From Methylobacterium sp. 2A (GTDB taxonomy: Bacteria > Pseudomonadota > Alphaproteobacteria > Rhizobiales > Beijerinckiaceae), in NCBI RefSeq assembly GCF_009806555.1, contig NZ_VUOK01000018.1, forward strand, positions 248,001 through 312,000: a DNA stretch of 64,000 nt, in the 5' to 3' direction. The notes beneath the pieces were generated by a model, which was not told where the DNA came from, did no database searches, and saw only the letters and a program-made list of their open reading frames with translations. This document shows, piece by piece, positions 1-8,603 of the stretch (its first letter is position 1; each line of letters begins with the position of its first letter). A program made the translations under genes and the position numbers.

Positions 1-100
1 GATGATCTTCTTCTCGATCGACGAGGGCACGCCGGCGTGGCAGGTCTGGAACTGGCCGGCCCATGTCCGCTGGTCGCGCCTGTTCTCGACGATCCATTGA
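1..100 (+). CDS. lepB: Signal peptidase I, C-terminal end (partial)
   Basis: This is the 3' end of a gene entering from the left. The last 32 residues include IFFSIDEGTPAW and end VRWSRLFSTIH before a TGA at 98-100. An FFSIxEGTPAW stretch followed by a Trp/Arg-rich tail is typical of the C-terminus of alphaproteobacterial LepB, which cleaves signal peptides at the outer face of the inner membrane. The assignment is supported by the next genes, since lepB-rnc-era is a conserved order. The catalytic Ser and Lys lie outside the window. The stop codon overlaps the proposed TTG start of rnc. Confidence 0.75.
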   Translation, partial: MIFFSIDEGTPAWQVWNWPAHVRWSRLFSTIH

Positions 101-876
101 CCGGTTCGGACTTGGACGAGGCCGCTCAGCCCCGGACCTCGGCGCGGACCCGGCGCGCCCACAAGCCGCGTCCCCCGCTTGGCGTGCTCGAGGCGCGGAT
201 CGGGCACAGCTTCGCCGACCAGAGCCTGCTCACTCGGGCGCTGACCCATACCAGCAAGGCCGCCGGTCGAGGTGGCAGCTACCAGCGCCTGGAATTCCTC
301 GGCGACCGCGTGCTCGGCCTCGCCGTGGCCGACCGGCTTTACGCCGCGTTTCCGGAGGCCGACGAGGGCGATCTCTCGCGCCGGCTCGCCGCGCTCGTGC
401 GGCGGGAGACCTGCGCGATGGTGGCCGCGGCCTGGGACGTCGGACCCCACCTGATCCTCGGGCAGGGCGAGGTCATGGGCGGTGGGCGGCGCAACCAGAC
501 CATCCTGGCCGATGTCTGCGAGGCGATCCTCGGCGCGATCTACCTCGATGCCGGGTTCGATGCGGCCCGCGCCGTGGTCGAGGCGCATTTTCATCCGAGC
601 GAGCCCCCGGCGGCCTCGCGGGGCCGCGACGCTAAATCGGCCTTGCAGGAATGGGCCATGGGCCGGAGCCTGCCGATCCCCACTTATGAGGTGGTCGAGC
701 GCACCGGCCCGGACCACGCGCCTAAGTTTCGCATCGCGGTTCGGGTCGAGGGCCTTGCGCCCGGGCTCGGCGAGGGCACATCGAAGCGGATTGCCGAGCA
801 GGCGGCCGCGCAGGCGCTGATGGAGCGGGAGGGAATCGGAGCCCTGCCGGCGGCGGGGCCGACGGAGACAGCATGA
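97..876 (+). CDS. rnc: Ribonuclease III
   Basis: This is the double-strand-specific endoribonuclease that processes rRNA precursors and structured mRNAs in the cytoplasm. The RNase III signature LEFLGDRVLGL is at about residues 65-75. The second acidic metal-binding cluster, DVCEAILGAIYLDAGF, follows about 60 residues later. A double-stranded-RNA-binding domain starts at about residue 175 (KSALQEWAMG) and ends with the typical KRIAEQAAAQALM helix. I chose TTG at 97 (259 aa), which overlaps the lepB stop by four bases. A GTG at 37 would overlap lepB by 64 bases and add 20 residues with no family counterpart, and a TTG at 112 is also possible. The gene is coupled to era by an ATGA overlap. Confidence 0.93.
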   Translation: MTGSDLDEAAQPRTSARTRRAHKPRPPLGVLEARIGHSFADQSLLTRALTHTSKAAGRGGSYQRLEFLGDRVLGLAVADRLYAAFPEADEGDLSRRLAALVRRETCAMVAAAWDVGPHLILGQGEVMGGGRRNQTILADVCEAILGAIYLDAGFDAARAVVEAHFHPSEPPAASRGRDAKSALQEWAMGRSLPIPTYEVVERTGPDHAPKFRIAVRVEGLAPGLGEGTSKRIAEQAAAQALMEREGIGALPAAGPTETA

Positions 877-1844
877 CCGAGCACGAGCAGGATGATCCCC
901 CGGCGGAAGGGCCCGCCAGCACCGTCTCCGCGCTCCCGGGCACGCCCAGCGACGCCCGGGCGGGCTTCGTCGCGCTGATCGGCGTGCCGAATGCCGGCAA
1001 GTCGACGCTCCTGAACAACCTCGTCGGCACGAAGGTCTCGATCGTCTCCCGCAAGGTGCAGACCACGCGGGCGCTGGTGCGCGGCATCTTCATCGAGGGC
1101 AACGCCCAGGTGGTTCTGGTGGACACGCCCGGCATCTTCGCACCCAAGCGCCGGCTCGACCGGGCCATGGTCCACTCGGCCTGGAGCGGCGCCGCCGATG
1201 CGGACGCGGTCTGCCTTCTGGTGGATGCCCGCAAGGGCGTCGACGAAGAAGTCGAGGCCGTGCTGTCCCGTCTCGACGCGGTGAAGCGCGACAAGCTGCT
1301 GATCCTCAACAAGATCGACCTGATCGCCCGCGAGCGGCTGCTCGACCTCGCGGCCCGGCTCAACGCCGCCGCGCCCTTCACCGAGACCTTCATGATCTCG
1401 GCGCTGAACGGCGACGGCGTGCAGGATCTCCGGCGGGCGCTCGCCGCCAGGATGCCGGCGGGTCCCTGGCTCTACCCGGAGGATCAGGTCTCGGACGCAC
1501 CGCTGCGGATGCTCGCCGCCGAGATCACGCGGGAAAAAATCTACGACCGGCTGCACGAGGAACTGCCCTATCGCTCCACGGTCGAGACCGATCAGTGGCA
1601 GGTCCGGACCGACGGCTCGGTGCGGATCGAGCAGACGATCTTCGTGGAGCGCGAGAGCCAGCGCTCGATCGTGCTCGGCAAGGGCGGCCAGACCATCAAG
1701 GCGATCGGGCAGGCGGCCCGCATCGAGATCGCCGAGGCGGCGGACGCCAAGGTCCACCTGTTCCTGCACGTGAAGGTGCGCGAGAACTGGGCCGACGACC
1801 CGGCCCGATACCGCGAGATGGGGCTCGAATTCCCCCGGGGTTGA
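873..1844 (+). CDS. era: GTPase Era
   Basis: This is an essential GTPase that binds 16S rRNA near its 3' end during 30S assembly. The G1 motif GVPNAGKS is at residues 37-44, followed by G3 DTPG and G4 NKID. The C-terminal KH domain contains VLGKGGQTIKAIGQAAR, the canonical GxxG RNA-binding loop of the family. At 323 aa it is slightly longer than E. coli Era (301 aa) because of an N-terminal tail of about 30 residues rich in acidic and Pro residues. The ATG overlaps the rnc stop (ATGA), so the two are translationally coupled, as in many Proteobacteria. Confidence 0.96.
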   Translation: MTEHEQDDPPAEGPASTVSALPGTPSDARAGFVALIGVPNAGKSTLLNNLVGTKVSIVSRKVQTTRALVRGIFIEGNAQVVLVDTPGIFAPKRRLDRAMVHSAWSGAADADAVCLLVDARKGVDEEVEAVLSRLDAVKRDKLLILNKIDLIARERLLDLAARLNAAAPFTETFMISALNGDGVQDLRRALAARMPAGPWLYPEDQVSDAPLRMLAAEITREKIYDRLHEELPYRSTVETDQWQVRTDGSVRIEQTIFVERESQRSIVLGKGGQTIKAIGQAARIEIAEAADAKVHLFLHVKVRENWADDPARYREMGLEFPRG

Positions 1845-2002
1845 TGGCGGATCCGGGCAGCCCCGACCGGAGAGGCTGGGCTTCCGCCGCTATTCCGGTA
1901 TAAACTGGGGCGTTCCCCCGGATGATCCGAGTCGGGCGCGGGTTTCTCCGCACCGCCGCGGAGCCGCGTTCCGGAGCCGACTCTCCAACGCCCGAATCGT
2001 TC

Positions 2003-2908
2003 ATGCGACATGCCGTATACGGCTTGCCGCCGGTGGATCTCGCCGAGATCCCCGGCGATGCCGTCCAGGTTTCCCCTTTGATTCCCGGTGCCGCGCGGCT
2101 CGAGGACCTGTCCGAGAACAGCCTTGAGGCCGCCACCGTCCTCGCCCCGCCCGGAACGGTGGAGCGGCGTTACGTGCTCGCGCAGGTGCTGCGGGCCTTG
2201 GGTCCCGGCGGCCGGATGATCGCCCTGGCGCCGAAGGATCGCGGCGGGACACGGCTGGCCAAGGAACTCAGCACCTTCGGCTGCGCGGCCGCCGACCAGC
2301 CGCGCCGTCACCACCGGATCTGCATGGCGGCGCGGCCGCCGGAGCCGGCCGGGATCGCCGAGGCGATCGACGAGGGCGGTCCGCGCCACGTCGACAACCT
2401 CGCTTTGTGCACGCAGCCCGGCATCTTCTCCTGGGACCGGCTCGATCCCGGCACGGCCCTGCTCCTGGGAAACCTGCCGGTTTTGAAGGGGCGCGGCGCC
2501 GATCTCGGCTGCGGCCTCGGGATCCTCGCCCGGGCGGTCCTCGCCTCGGAGGCCGTGACCGCGATGACCCTGGTGGAGATCGACCGGCGCGCCGTCGAGA
2601 TGGCCCGCCGCAACGTCCCCGATCCGCGGGCGACGATCCTCTGGGCCGATATCCGGACGCCCGGGCAGGTGCCGGGCGACCTCGACTTCGTCGTCACGAA
2701 TCCGCCCTTCCACGAGGGCGGTTCGGAGGATCAGGCGCTCGGCCGGGCCTTCATCGCCCGGGCCGCCGAGGCGCTGCGGCCGGGCGGCTCCCTGTGGCTC
2801 GTGGCCAACGCGCATCTGCCCTACGAGGCCCCCCTGCGCGCGGCGTTCCGCTCCGTGTCGGTGGCGGCCCAGGAGAACGGCTACCGGGTCTACGAGGCGC
2901 GCCGGTGA
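2003..2908 (+). CDS. Class I SAM-dependent methyltransferase, RsmC-like
   Basis: The protein has two halves: a degenerate N-terminal methyltransferase-like domain (residues 1-125) and a catalytic C-terminal domain. The C-terminal domain has SAM motif I DLGCGLG (167-173), an acidic motif II at VEID and the N6/N2-methyltransferase motif NPPFHEGG (233-240). This two-domain layout with NPPFHxG is that of RsmC/RlmG enzymes, which make m2G in rRNA; RsmC modifies G1207 of 16S rRNA. I prefer ATG 2003 (MRHAVYGLPP) over ATG 1922, whose extra 27 residues are not domain-like. It overlaps rsuA by four bases, which fits an rRNA-modification pair. The exact target base is inferred. Confidence 0.8.
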   Translation: MRHAVYGLPPVDLAEIPGDAVQVSPLIPGAARLEDLSENSLEAATVLAPPGTVERRYVLAQVLRALGPGGRMIALAPKDRGGTRLAKELSTFGCAAADQPRRHHRICMAARPPEPAGIAEAIDEGGPRHVDNLALCTQPGIFSWDRLDPGTALLLGNLPVLKGRGADLGCGLGILARAVLASEAVTAMTLVEIDRRAVEMARRNVPDPRATILWADIRTPGQVPGDLDFVVTNPPFHEGGSEDQALGRAFIARAAEALRPGGSLWLVANAHLPYEAPLRAAFRSVSVAAQENGYRVYEARR

Positions 2909-3642
2909 CCGCGAAGGCCGTGCGGCTCGACAAGCTGCTCGCCAATCTCGGCTACGGCTCGCGCCGGGAAATCCAGGGTCTCGCCCGCGCCGGGGCGATC
3001 CGCCTCGACGGCGCGGAACTCGATGATGCCGGCGCGCGGATCGCCCTCGATCCGGATCTCCCCGAGCGTCTGACGATCGACGGCGCGCCGCTGGATCCGC
3101 TGCCGGGCCTGTGTCTGATGCTGCACAAGCCCCTCGGGGTGACCTGCTCGCACAAGGAGGCGGGGCCGCTCGTCTACGGGCTGCTGCCGGAGCGCTGGCG
3201 CCGCCGCGACCCGCCGCTCTCCACCGTTGGCCGGCTCGACAAGGAGACCTCGGGCCTGCTGCTGCTAACCGATGACGGGGCGCTGCTGCACCGGATCATC
3301 AGCCCGAAGGCCCATGTGGCGAAGCGCTACCGCGTCACCCTCGATCGCCCGTTGACGGGCAGCGAGGCGGCGGTCTTCGCCTCGGGCACGCTGTTGCTGG
3401 AGGGCGAGGAGCGGCCGCTGCTGCCGGTGGAGCTTGAGGCCGAGGATGCCATCCATTGCGCGGTGACGCTGACCGAGGGCCGCTACCATCAGGTCCGCCG
3501 GATGTTCGCCGCCGTGGGCAACCACGTCACGGCTTTGCACCGCGATCGCGTCGGCGGTCTCGCTCTGCCGGCGGATCTCGCCGCGGGGGCCTACCGCGTG
3601 ATGACGGCCGAAGATGTGGCTGCCGTGTTCGCGGGCGGGTGA
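2905..3642 (+). CDS. rsuA: Pseudouridine synthase, RsuA family
   Basis: This enzyme isomerises uridine to pseudouridine in RNA. An S4 RNA-binding domain comes first (VRLDKLLANLGYGSRRE, residues 6-22). The catalytic motif GRLDKETSGLLLLT follows, with the nucleophilic Asp at about residue 112, and the family motif EGRYHQVRRMFAAVG is further on. The length of 245 aa fits RsuA, which modifies U516 of 16S rRNA. RluB, RluE and RluF share the fold, so the target is inferred. The start is GTG 2905, inside the stop of the methyltransferase gene (GTGA overlap). A longer reading of this frame would run back through that gene and is not credible. Confidence 0.88.
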   Translation: MTAKAVRLDKLLANLGYGSRREIQGLARAGAIRLDGAELDDAGARIALDPDLPERLTIDGAPLDPLPGLCLMLHKPLGVTCSHKEAGPLVYGLLPERWRRRDPPLSTVGRLDKETSGLLLLTDDGALLHRIISPKAHVAKRYRVTLDRPLTGSEAAVFASGTLLLEGEERPLLPVELEAEDAIHCAVTLTEGRYHQVRRMFAAVGNHVTALHRDRVGGLALPADLAAGAYRVMTAEDVAAVFAGG

Positions 3643-3659
3643 TCCGGGCTGCGCGCCTG

Positions 3660-3917
3660 TCAGTGCAGAGCCCGGGCCAGGGCGATGACCGCGCCGATGA
3701 CGGCGAGCGTCTGAAAGCCGATCAGGCCCGCAACCCAGCGCACGATCTCGGACCGTGTATCCGCCAACTCGGCGCGCAGATCCGCTTTCGTAACGAGATC
3801 GCCCTGCAACGCTTCCGCCATGGCATCGGCCAAGCCCCCTGCCTGTTCGGGTGAGAGCTTGGCCTTCTCCCGGAGGGTTCGGGCGAATTTCAGGGTGTCG
3901 AACGCAACCGCCGCCAT
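3660..3917 (-). CDS. Small membrane-anchored coiled-coil protein
   Basis: This 85-residue protein starts MAAVAFDTLKFARTLREKA. It has a charged helical middle (KADLRAELADTRSEIVRW) and ends in one hydrophobic helix, VAGLIGFQTLAVIGAVIALA, about residues 62-81. FDT(L)xFxxxLxxAGxxxxQA-type N-termini with a helical stalk and a C-terminal anchor are seen in small DUF1640/CCDC90-like bacterial proteins, to which this appears related. No enzymatic motif is visible. I chose ATG 3917 because AGGA lies about 6 bases upstream; the frame runs further back to 4040 but that extension has no such site. It converges with rsuA. The function is unknown. Confidence 0.65.
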   Translation of the reverse strand: MAAVAFDTLKFARTLREKAKLSPEQAGGLADAMAEALQGDLVTKADLRAELADTRSEIVRWVAGLIGFQTLAVIGAVIALARALH

Positions 3918-4030
3918 GATCCTGATTATCAGGAGCCGGGCCCGCGTGTTGCAAGCGGTTTGAACGCAGGCTGTGATTGAAGACAGCGCCGCCCGCGCGG
4001 CATCCTGCGACCGCGTCGCCCCGCGAAGCC

Positions 4031-4059
4031 TTGCTTCCAACCTCGCCCTCTGCTAAGCG
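4031..4059 (+). promoter_or_regulatory. Candidate sigma-70-type promoter of rpsB
   Basis: TTGCTT at 4031-4036 and TAAGCG at 4054-4059 are separated by 17 bases and lie about 120 bases upstream of the rpsB start. The match to TTGACA/TATAAT is partial, so this is a suggestion. The 3918-4178 interval holds no other gene and is a plausible rpsB leader. Confidence 0.3.
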
Positions 4060-4178
4060 CCCGCCCATCCCACACGCGGAGCCGGCCTCATGCCTGAATG
4101 AGGCGTTTCCGGTGGTCGCCCGAATGCGTCGGGCGGCTGCATCCCTCCGCGGCGGATCCAACCGGAGAGCACAAAAGA

Positions 4179-5246
4179 ATGGCCGTCGATTTCTCTATGC
4201 GTCAGCTCCTCGAGGCGGGCGCCCATTTCGGTCACCAGGCCCATCGCTGGAACCCGAAGATGCAGCCGTACATCTTCGGTACGCGCAACAACATCCACAT
4301 CATCGACCTCGCCCAGACCGTGCCGGCGATGCACCAGGCGCTGCAGGCGGTGAGCGACACCGTCGCCAAGGGCGGCCGCGTGCTGTTCGTCGGCACCAAG
4401 CGCCAGGCGGCCGACACGATTGCCGAGGCGGCCAAGCGTTCGGCCCAGTACTACGTCAACTCCCGCTGGCTGGGCGGCATGCTCACCAACTGGAAGACCA
4501 TCTCGGGCTCGATCGCCCGCCTGCGCAAGGTCACCGAGACGCTGGAGACCGGCGGCCCGGGCCTGACCAAGAAGGAGCGCCTGATGCTCTCCCGTGAGAA
4601 GGAGAAGCTCGAGAAGGCGCTCGGCGGCATCAAGGACATGGGCGGCGTGCCGGACCTGCTGTTCGTGATCGACACCAACAAGGAGCAGCTGGCGATCAAG
4701 GAGGCGAACCGCCTCGGCATCCCGGTGGCCGCCATCGTCGACACCAACTGCAACCCGGACGGCATCAGCTACATCGTCCCGGCCAACGACGATGCCGGCC
4801 GCGCCATCGCGCTGTACTGCGACCTGATCGCCAAGGCCGCCATCGACGGCATCTCGCGGGCGCAAGGCTCGTCCGGCATGGATCTCGGCGCCTCCGAGGA
4901 GCCGATGGCCGAGGAGCTGCCGGCGAACGACGACGAGGCCGTCTCGGTCGAGTCCGATGCGCTGGATCCGGCCGACGTGGCGATGCTCGCCGAGTCGACC
5001 GAGCATTTCGAGCTGCTCGCCGCCCCGCGCGGCGCGCCGGACGACCTGACCAAGCTGAACGGCGCCGGCCCGCAGATCGTGCAGAAGCTCAACGACGCCG
5101 GCATCTATCATTACTGGCAGATCGCCGCGATGACCCCCGAGGACGTCGCCAAGGTCGATGCCGACCTGAAGCTCAACGGCCGCATCGACCGCGATTCGTG
5201 GGTCTCGCAGGCCCGCGGCTTCGTCGAGGCCGCCGCCGCGGCCTGA
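4179..5246 (+). CDS. rpsB: 30S ribosomal protein S2 with C-terminal HhH extension
   Basis: This structural 30S protein recruits S1. The N-terminus [20 protein letters not shown] and the motif [20 protein letters not shown] are diagnostic of S2. The chosen ATG follows AAAAG closely and gives 355 aa. About 100 residues beyond the usual S2 core form an acidic linker (residues 240-285). A helix-hairpin-helix-like tail follows, [21 protein letters not shown] and onward. This resembles the small domain added to S2 in many Alphaproteobacteria and also seen in L21 or NADH dehydrogenase-associated proteins. It is followed by tsf, the usual rpsB-tsf pair. Confidence 0.97.
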   Translation: MAVDFSMRQLLEAGAHFGHQAHRWNPKMQPYIFGTRNNIHIIDLAQTVPAMHQALQAVSDTVAKGGRVLFVGTKRQAADTIAEAAKRSAQYYVNSRWLGGMLTNWKTISGSIARLRKVTETLETGGPGLTKKERLMLSREKEKLEKALGGIKDMGGVPDLLFVIDTNKEQLAIKEANRLGIPVAAIVDTNCNPDGISYIVPANDDAGRAIALYCDLIAKAAIDGISRAQGSSGMDLGASEEPMAEELPANDDEAVSVESDALDPADVAMLAESTEHFELLAAPRGAPDDLTKLNGAGPQIVQKLNDAGIYHYWQIAAMTPEDVAKVDADLKLNGRIDRDSWVSQARGFVEAAAAA

Positions 5247-5364
5247 TCCATCCGGACGTCGCGGCGGCACCGTCATCGGGCCGTCGCGGTTCCCCGCATA
5301 CCGGGCCCGGCCGCTCTCCCGCGCGCCGGGCCTCTCTCATCCAGACCACACGAAAGGGACCGCC

Positions 5365-6291
5365 ATGGCCAACATCACCGCCGCGATGGTGAAGGAGCTC
5401 CGGGAGACGACCGGCGCCGGCATGATGGATTGCAAGGGCGCGCTCAACGAGACGCAGGGCGACATGGAGGCCGCGGTCGACTGGCTGCGCAAGAAGGGTC
5501 TCGCGAAGGCCGCCAAGAAGGCCGGCCGCGTCGCCGCCGAGGGCCTCGTCGCCGTCGAATCCGCCGGCCATCACGCCGCGGTGGTCGAGGTGAACTCCGA
5601 GACCGACTTCGTCGCCCGCAACGACGCTTTCCAGGCCTTCGCCCGCGAGGCCGCCAAGATCGCGCTGAACACCGACGGCACGCTGGAGGGCCTCCAGGCC
5701 GCCAAGTTCCCGGGTGCGACCGAGACCGTATCCGAGAAGCTGCAGGCCCTGATCGCCACGATCGGCGAGAACATGAACCTGCGCCGCGTCGCCAAGCTCG
5801 AGGTCAAGAAGGGCGTCATCGCCTCCTACGTGCACAACCAGATCTCCGAGGGCCTTGGCAAGATCGGCGTGCTCGTGGCGCTCGAATCCGAGGGTGATGT
5901 CGAGGCGCTCTCGGCGCTGGGCCGGCAGATCGCCATGCACGTCGCGGCGACCAACCCGGTGGCGCTCGACGCCTCGGGCGTCGATCCCGCCACGGTCGAA
6001 CGCGAGTCGAACATCCTGCGCGAGAAGAACGCCGGCAAGCCGGACCACGTCATGGCCAAGATCATCGAGAGCGGCCTGAAGAGCTACTACAAGGAGGTCA
6101 CCCTCCTGGAGCAGCCCTTCGTGCATGACGGCTCGAAGACGGTGAGCCAGGTGCTCAAGGAGGCCGGCTCCAAGGTCGGCGGTCCGGTGACCCTGACGGC
6201 CTTCGTCCGCTACGCGCTGGGCGAGGGCATCGAGAAGGAAGACGGGCCGGACTTCGCCACCGAGGTCGCCCAGCAGGCCGGCCGCGCCTGA
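5365..6291 (+). CDS. tsf: Elongation factor Ts
   Basis: EF-Ts is the nucleotide exchange factor that regenerates EF-Tu-GTP. The N-terminal UBA-like domain reads [19 protein letters not shown]. The signature [10 protein letters not shown], which carries the TDFV contacts to EF-Tu, is at about residues 78-87, and two core subdomains follow. Its 308 aa is normal for Alphaproteobacteria. The ATG is preceded by AAAGGGA. It lies 118 bases after rpsB in the same transcription unit and ends just before a strong terminator at 6326-6360. Confidence 0.97.
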   Translation: MANITAAMVKELRETTGAGMMDCKGALNETQGDMEAAVDWLRKKGLAKAAKKAGRVAAEGLVAVESAGHHAAVVEVNSETDFVARNDAFQAFAREAAKIALNTDGTLEGLQAAKFPGATETVSEKLQALIATIGENMNLRRVAKLEVKKGVIASYVHNQISEGLGKIGVLVALESEGDVEALSALGRQIAMHVAATNPVALDASGVDPATVERESNILREKNAGKPDHVMAKIIESGLKSYYKEVTLLEQPFVHDGSKTVSQVLKEAGSKVGGPVTLTAFVRYALGEGIEKEDGPDFATEVAQQAGRA

Positions 6292-6325
6292 TTGTTTCGG
6301 ACCGCGCGGTTCGATGATTTCGACA

Positions 6326-6360
6326 CCCCGTCCGGCGCGAGCCGGGCGGGGTTTTCTTTT
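6326..6360 (+). terminator. Rho-independent terminator of rpsB-tsf
   Basis: An 11-base-pair stem (left arm 6326-6336, right arm 6341-6351, one G-U pair) encloses a GCGA tetraloop of the GNRA type and is followed by TTTTCTTTT. It sits 35 bases after the tsf stop. Confidence 0.9.
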
Positions 6361-6560
6361 GTCGGCAGACTTGGCGAGGCGCGCGAAGCCGGCCTCTGCA
6401 TAACTTGAGCCGGGATTGCGGGCGGTTCGGACGTCGAGGAGAGGACAGCCCTTGACCCGGGTGCTATCGCCACGCGGGGGGCATGATCGGTTAGGGCGTG
6501 ATCCTCTGTCCCGTGTTGCGGCGCACACGCCATCTCGCAGAAGCGCAGTACTGTCGTCGC

Positions 6561-6659
6561 ATGGCTTTGAAACCCTTCTCCTACCTGATGATCGGCGTCT
6601 TTGCGTCCGGTCTCGTGATGACCGTCGTCGGCGCCGTCGGCGTCTTGACGGCCAGCTGA
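6561..6659 (+). CDS. Possible 32-residue single-pass membrane protein
   Basis: An ATG-initiated frame encodes MALKPFSYLMIGVFASGLVM followed by TVVGAVGVLTAS and stop. A short Lys-containing head and one hydrophobic helix (about residues 8-30) would make an inner-membrane miniprotein. There is no clear Shine-Dalgarno sequence, and a frame this short can occur by chance in GC-rich DNA. It sits alone between the tsf terminator and the convergent phosphoesterase gene, in an interval (6361-6686) that otherwise holds nothing I recognise. The function is unknown. Confidence 0.35.
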   Translation: MALKPFSYLMIGVFASGLVMTVVGAVGVLTAS

Positions 6660-6686
6660 GAATTGGCGCCGGCGTGGCGGGTCCCG

Positions 6687-7502
6687 TCATGCCGGCGCCG
6701 CATCGATCCAGGCTCCGCCGTCCCAGACCCGCACCGAAACGGTGGCGCAGCCACCTGCGACGGTGATGCGGTTGTAGGCGTTGGGCTCGTTCCCGCGCAG
6801 GCGCGTCGAGGTCGCCGAGCCGGCCTGAACGGCCAGCAGCCGCCCCCGGCAGCCGCGCATCACGCCCCGATCGACTGTTTCCGCCCCGGGATCGTCGTCC
6901 CGGGCGAAGCGCGCGTAATGCCGGTGCAGATGGCCGGCGAGCGTCAGGCCAACGCCGCAGCGGCGGAACGACGCCAGCGCCAGGTCGGCACGCCCGACGA
7001 GCCGGGCCTCCTCGTCCCAGGGCGGTGGCACGAACGGGTGGTGACCCACCACGATCTTGAACAGGTGCTCCGGCATGGCCGCGAGGCGCGCTTCGGTCCG
7101 GGCGATCTGGCTGCGCCGGATCACCCCGTGCGACCAGTCCGGCTCCGGCGCCCAGCGCCGCACCGTGTTCAGGCAGACCACGCCGATCTCCGAATCCGCG
7201 AAGCACGGTTCGGTCTCCTGCGCGATGGCGTGCCGGTAGCGCGCGAAGGGCCGCGCGAACCGCTGCACCAGGTCGTAGGGCGAGATGTCGTGGTTGCCCG
7301 GCACGCCGATCCAGGGCGGCGACAGGCGGTTCAGGAAGGCGCGGGCCTGCGCGAATTCGGACGGGCGCGCCGCCATGGTGAAGTCGCCCGAGACGACGAT
7401 CAGATCCGGCGCGTCGCCATTCAGCTCGTCCACCAGAGCCTCGACGACGTCCGGATCGGTGCGGCCGAAATGGAGGTCGGAGATGTGGCTGATCCGCCTC
7501 AT
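6687..7502 (-). CDS. Metallophosphoesterase (calcineurin-like)
   Basis: This 271-residue protein has the full set of dinuclear metal ligands of the family. They are DLHFG at about residues 9-13, a GDFT motif (family GDxx), GNHD, GHHP, and GHLHRH near residue 185. Such proteins hydrolyse phosphomonoesters or diesters, including cyclic nucleotides and UDP-diacylglucosamine. Because lpxI is present in this window, an LpxH role is unlikely. No signal peptide or membrane segment is visible, so it is probably cytoplasmic. The ATG at 7502 overlaps the stop of the upstream lipid-kinase gene by four bases, so the two are coupled. Confidence 0.85.
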   Translation of the reverse strand: MRRISHISDLHFGRTDPDVVEALVDELNGDAPDLIVVSGDFTMAARPSEFAQARAFLNRLSPPWIGVPGNHDISPYDLVQRFARPFARYRHAIAQETEPCFADSEIGVVCLNTVRRWAPEPDWSHGVIRRSQIARTEARLAAMPEHLFKIVVGHHPFVPPPWDEEARLVGRADLALASFRRCGVGLTLAGHLHRHYARFARDDDPGAETVDRGVMRGCRGRLLAVQAGSATSTRLRGNEPNAYNRITVAGGCATVSVRVWDGGAWIDAAPA

Positions 7503-8425
7503 GCGTCCGCGCTCTCGTCCGCGAAGCGCCGGCTCGTCGCCAAGGGCGGCACGATGACGGTCAGCGCGTGCCGCCGGATCCGGTAATGCAGGGGCGCGGG
7601 GATCAGCAGCACCTCGCCGTCGTTCATCACCAGGAGCGCCCGCCGGCGCGACGCGATGCTGAGGTCGCCGACCGGCAGCCGCTCCACATCGGGGAGCCGG
7701 CGCCAGTCGCCGAGGGCGAAACCGACCGCAAGCCGGAGGCTGCGCCACACCGAGAGGTTGGCCAGCACGTAGAGCGTGAGCTGGCCGGCATCGATCGGCG
7801 CCCGCAGGAGCACATGCCCCGGCCGCTCGACGTAATCGCCCACGACCACCGCGATCAGCCGCCCGCGCAGGCGACGCGCCCGCCCGTCGATCAGGCCGGT
7901 CACCGTGAGCCGCGGATAGCGGCCGAGATGGCGGAGCATCCCGAGCGCCCAGCGCAGCAGGGTCCGCACCGCCCGGCGTTCGCGATGGGCCTCCCGGTGG
8001 CGGGCGACCCGGGCGGCCATGCCGAGCACCGAATTGATCACGAAGATCCGGCCGTTCACGTCGCCGACATCGATCGGGCGCGGCACGCCCTGCGCGAGAT
8101 TGGCGATGGCGCCGTCGAGATCGAGCGGCAGGCCGAGATCCCTGGCCAGCAGGTTCATGGTGCCGAGCGGCAGGATGCCGAGGGGCGTCCCGCGCCCGAC
8201 CAGGGCGGCGGCCGCGCAGGCGACCGTGCCGTCGCCCCCGGCCACCACCACGGCGTCGATCCCCGGCTCGGCCACCGCCGCCGCGATGCGCGCCGGGAGG
8301 GAGGCTCCCCGGTCGGCCTCCCCTAAGGCCTCGATCCCCGCTGCGGCAATCCGCTCGCGGATCGCCTCCGGCGTCACGCCGCCGACGCTGCCGGATTCCG
8401 TGTTGATCACCAGGGCGATGCGCAT
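7499..8425 (-). CDS. Diacylglycerol/lipid kinase family protein
   Basis: The 308-residue protein has the DAGK catalytic-domain nucleotide loop GGDGT at residues 63-67. The conserved LGILPLGTMNLLARDLGLP stretch follows; this is the family pattern PxGTxNxxAR. A C-terminal beta-sandwich resembling YegS/DgkB ends the protein. It probably phosphorylates a diacylglycerol or similar lipid head group at the membrane; the substrate is inferred. I chose ATG 8425, where the family homology begins, although the frame is open to 8548. It forms a two-gene unit with the phosphoesterase downstream, suggesting linked phospholipid or phosphate-ester turnover. Confidence 0.85.
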   Translation of the reverse strand: MRIALVINTESGSVGGVTPEAIRERIAAAGIEALGEADRGASLPARIAAAVAEPGIDAVVVAGGDGTVACAAAALVGRGTPLGILPLGTMNLLARDLGLPLDLDGAIANLAQGVPRPIDVGDVNGRIFVINSVLGMAARVARHREAHRERRAVRTLLRWALGMLRHLGRYPRLTVTGLIDGRARRLRGRLIAVVVGDYVERPGHVLLRAPIDAGQLTLYVLANLSVWRSLRLAVGFALGDWRRLPDVERLPVGDLSIASRRRALLVMNDGEVLLIPAPLHYRIRRHALTVIVPPLATSRRFADESADA

Positions 8426-8603
8426 GGATGTCCCGGGCCGGGGTCGGTGTCCGCACCGCTTTGCCAGGGCTGCACGTCGGTCGCGTGTCGGTGGTGGTTC
8501 AGCCGACGATCCCCGGCCGATCACGGCCTGCCCCTCGACGGCGCTCACACGGTTGACGTAGAAGCCTCCCGGCTCGCACGAGGCGGGTCGGACGGGGATC
8601 GAG

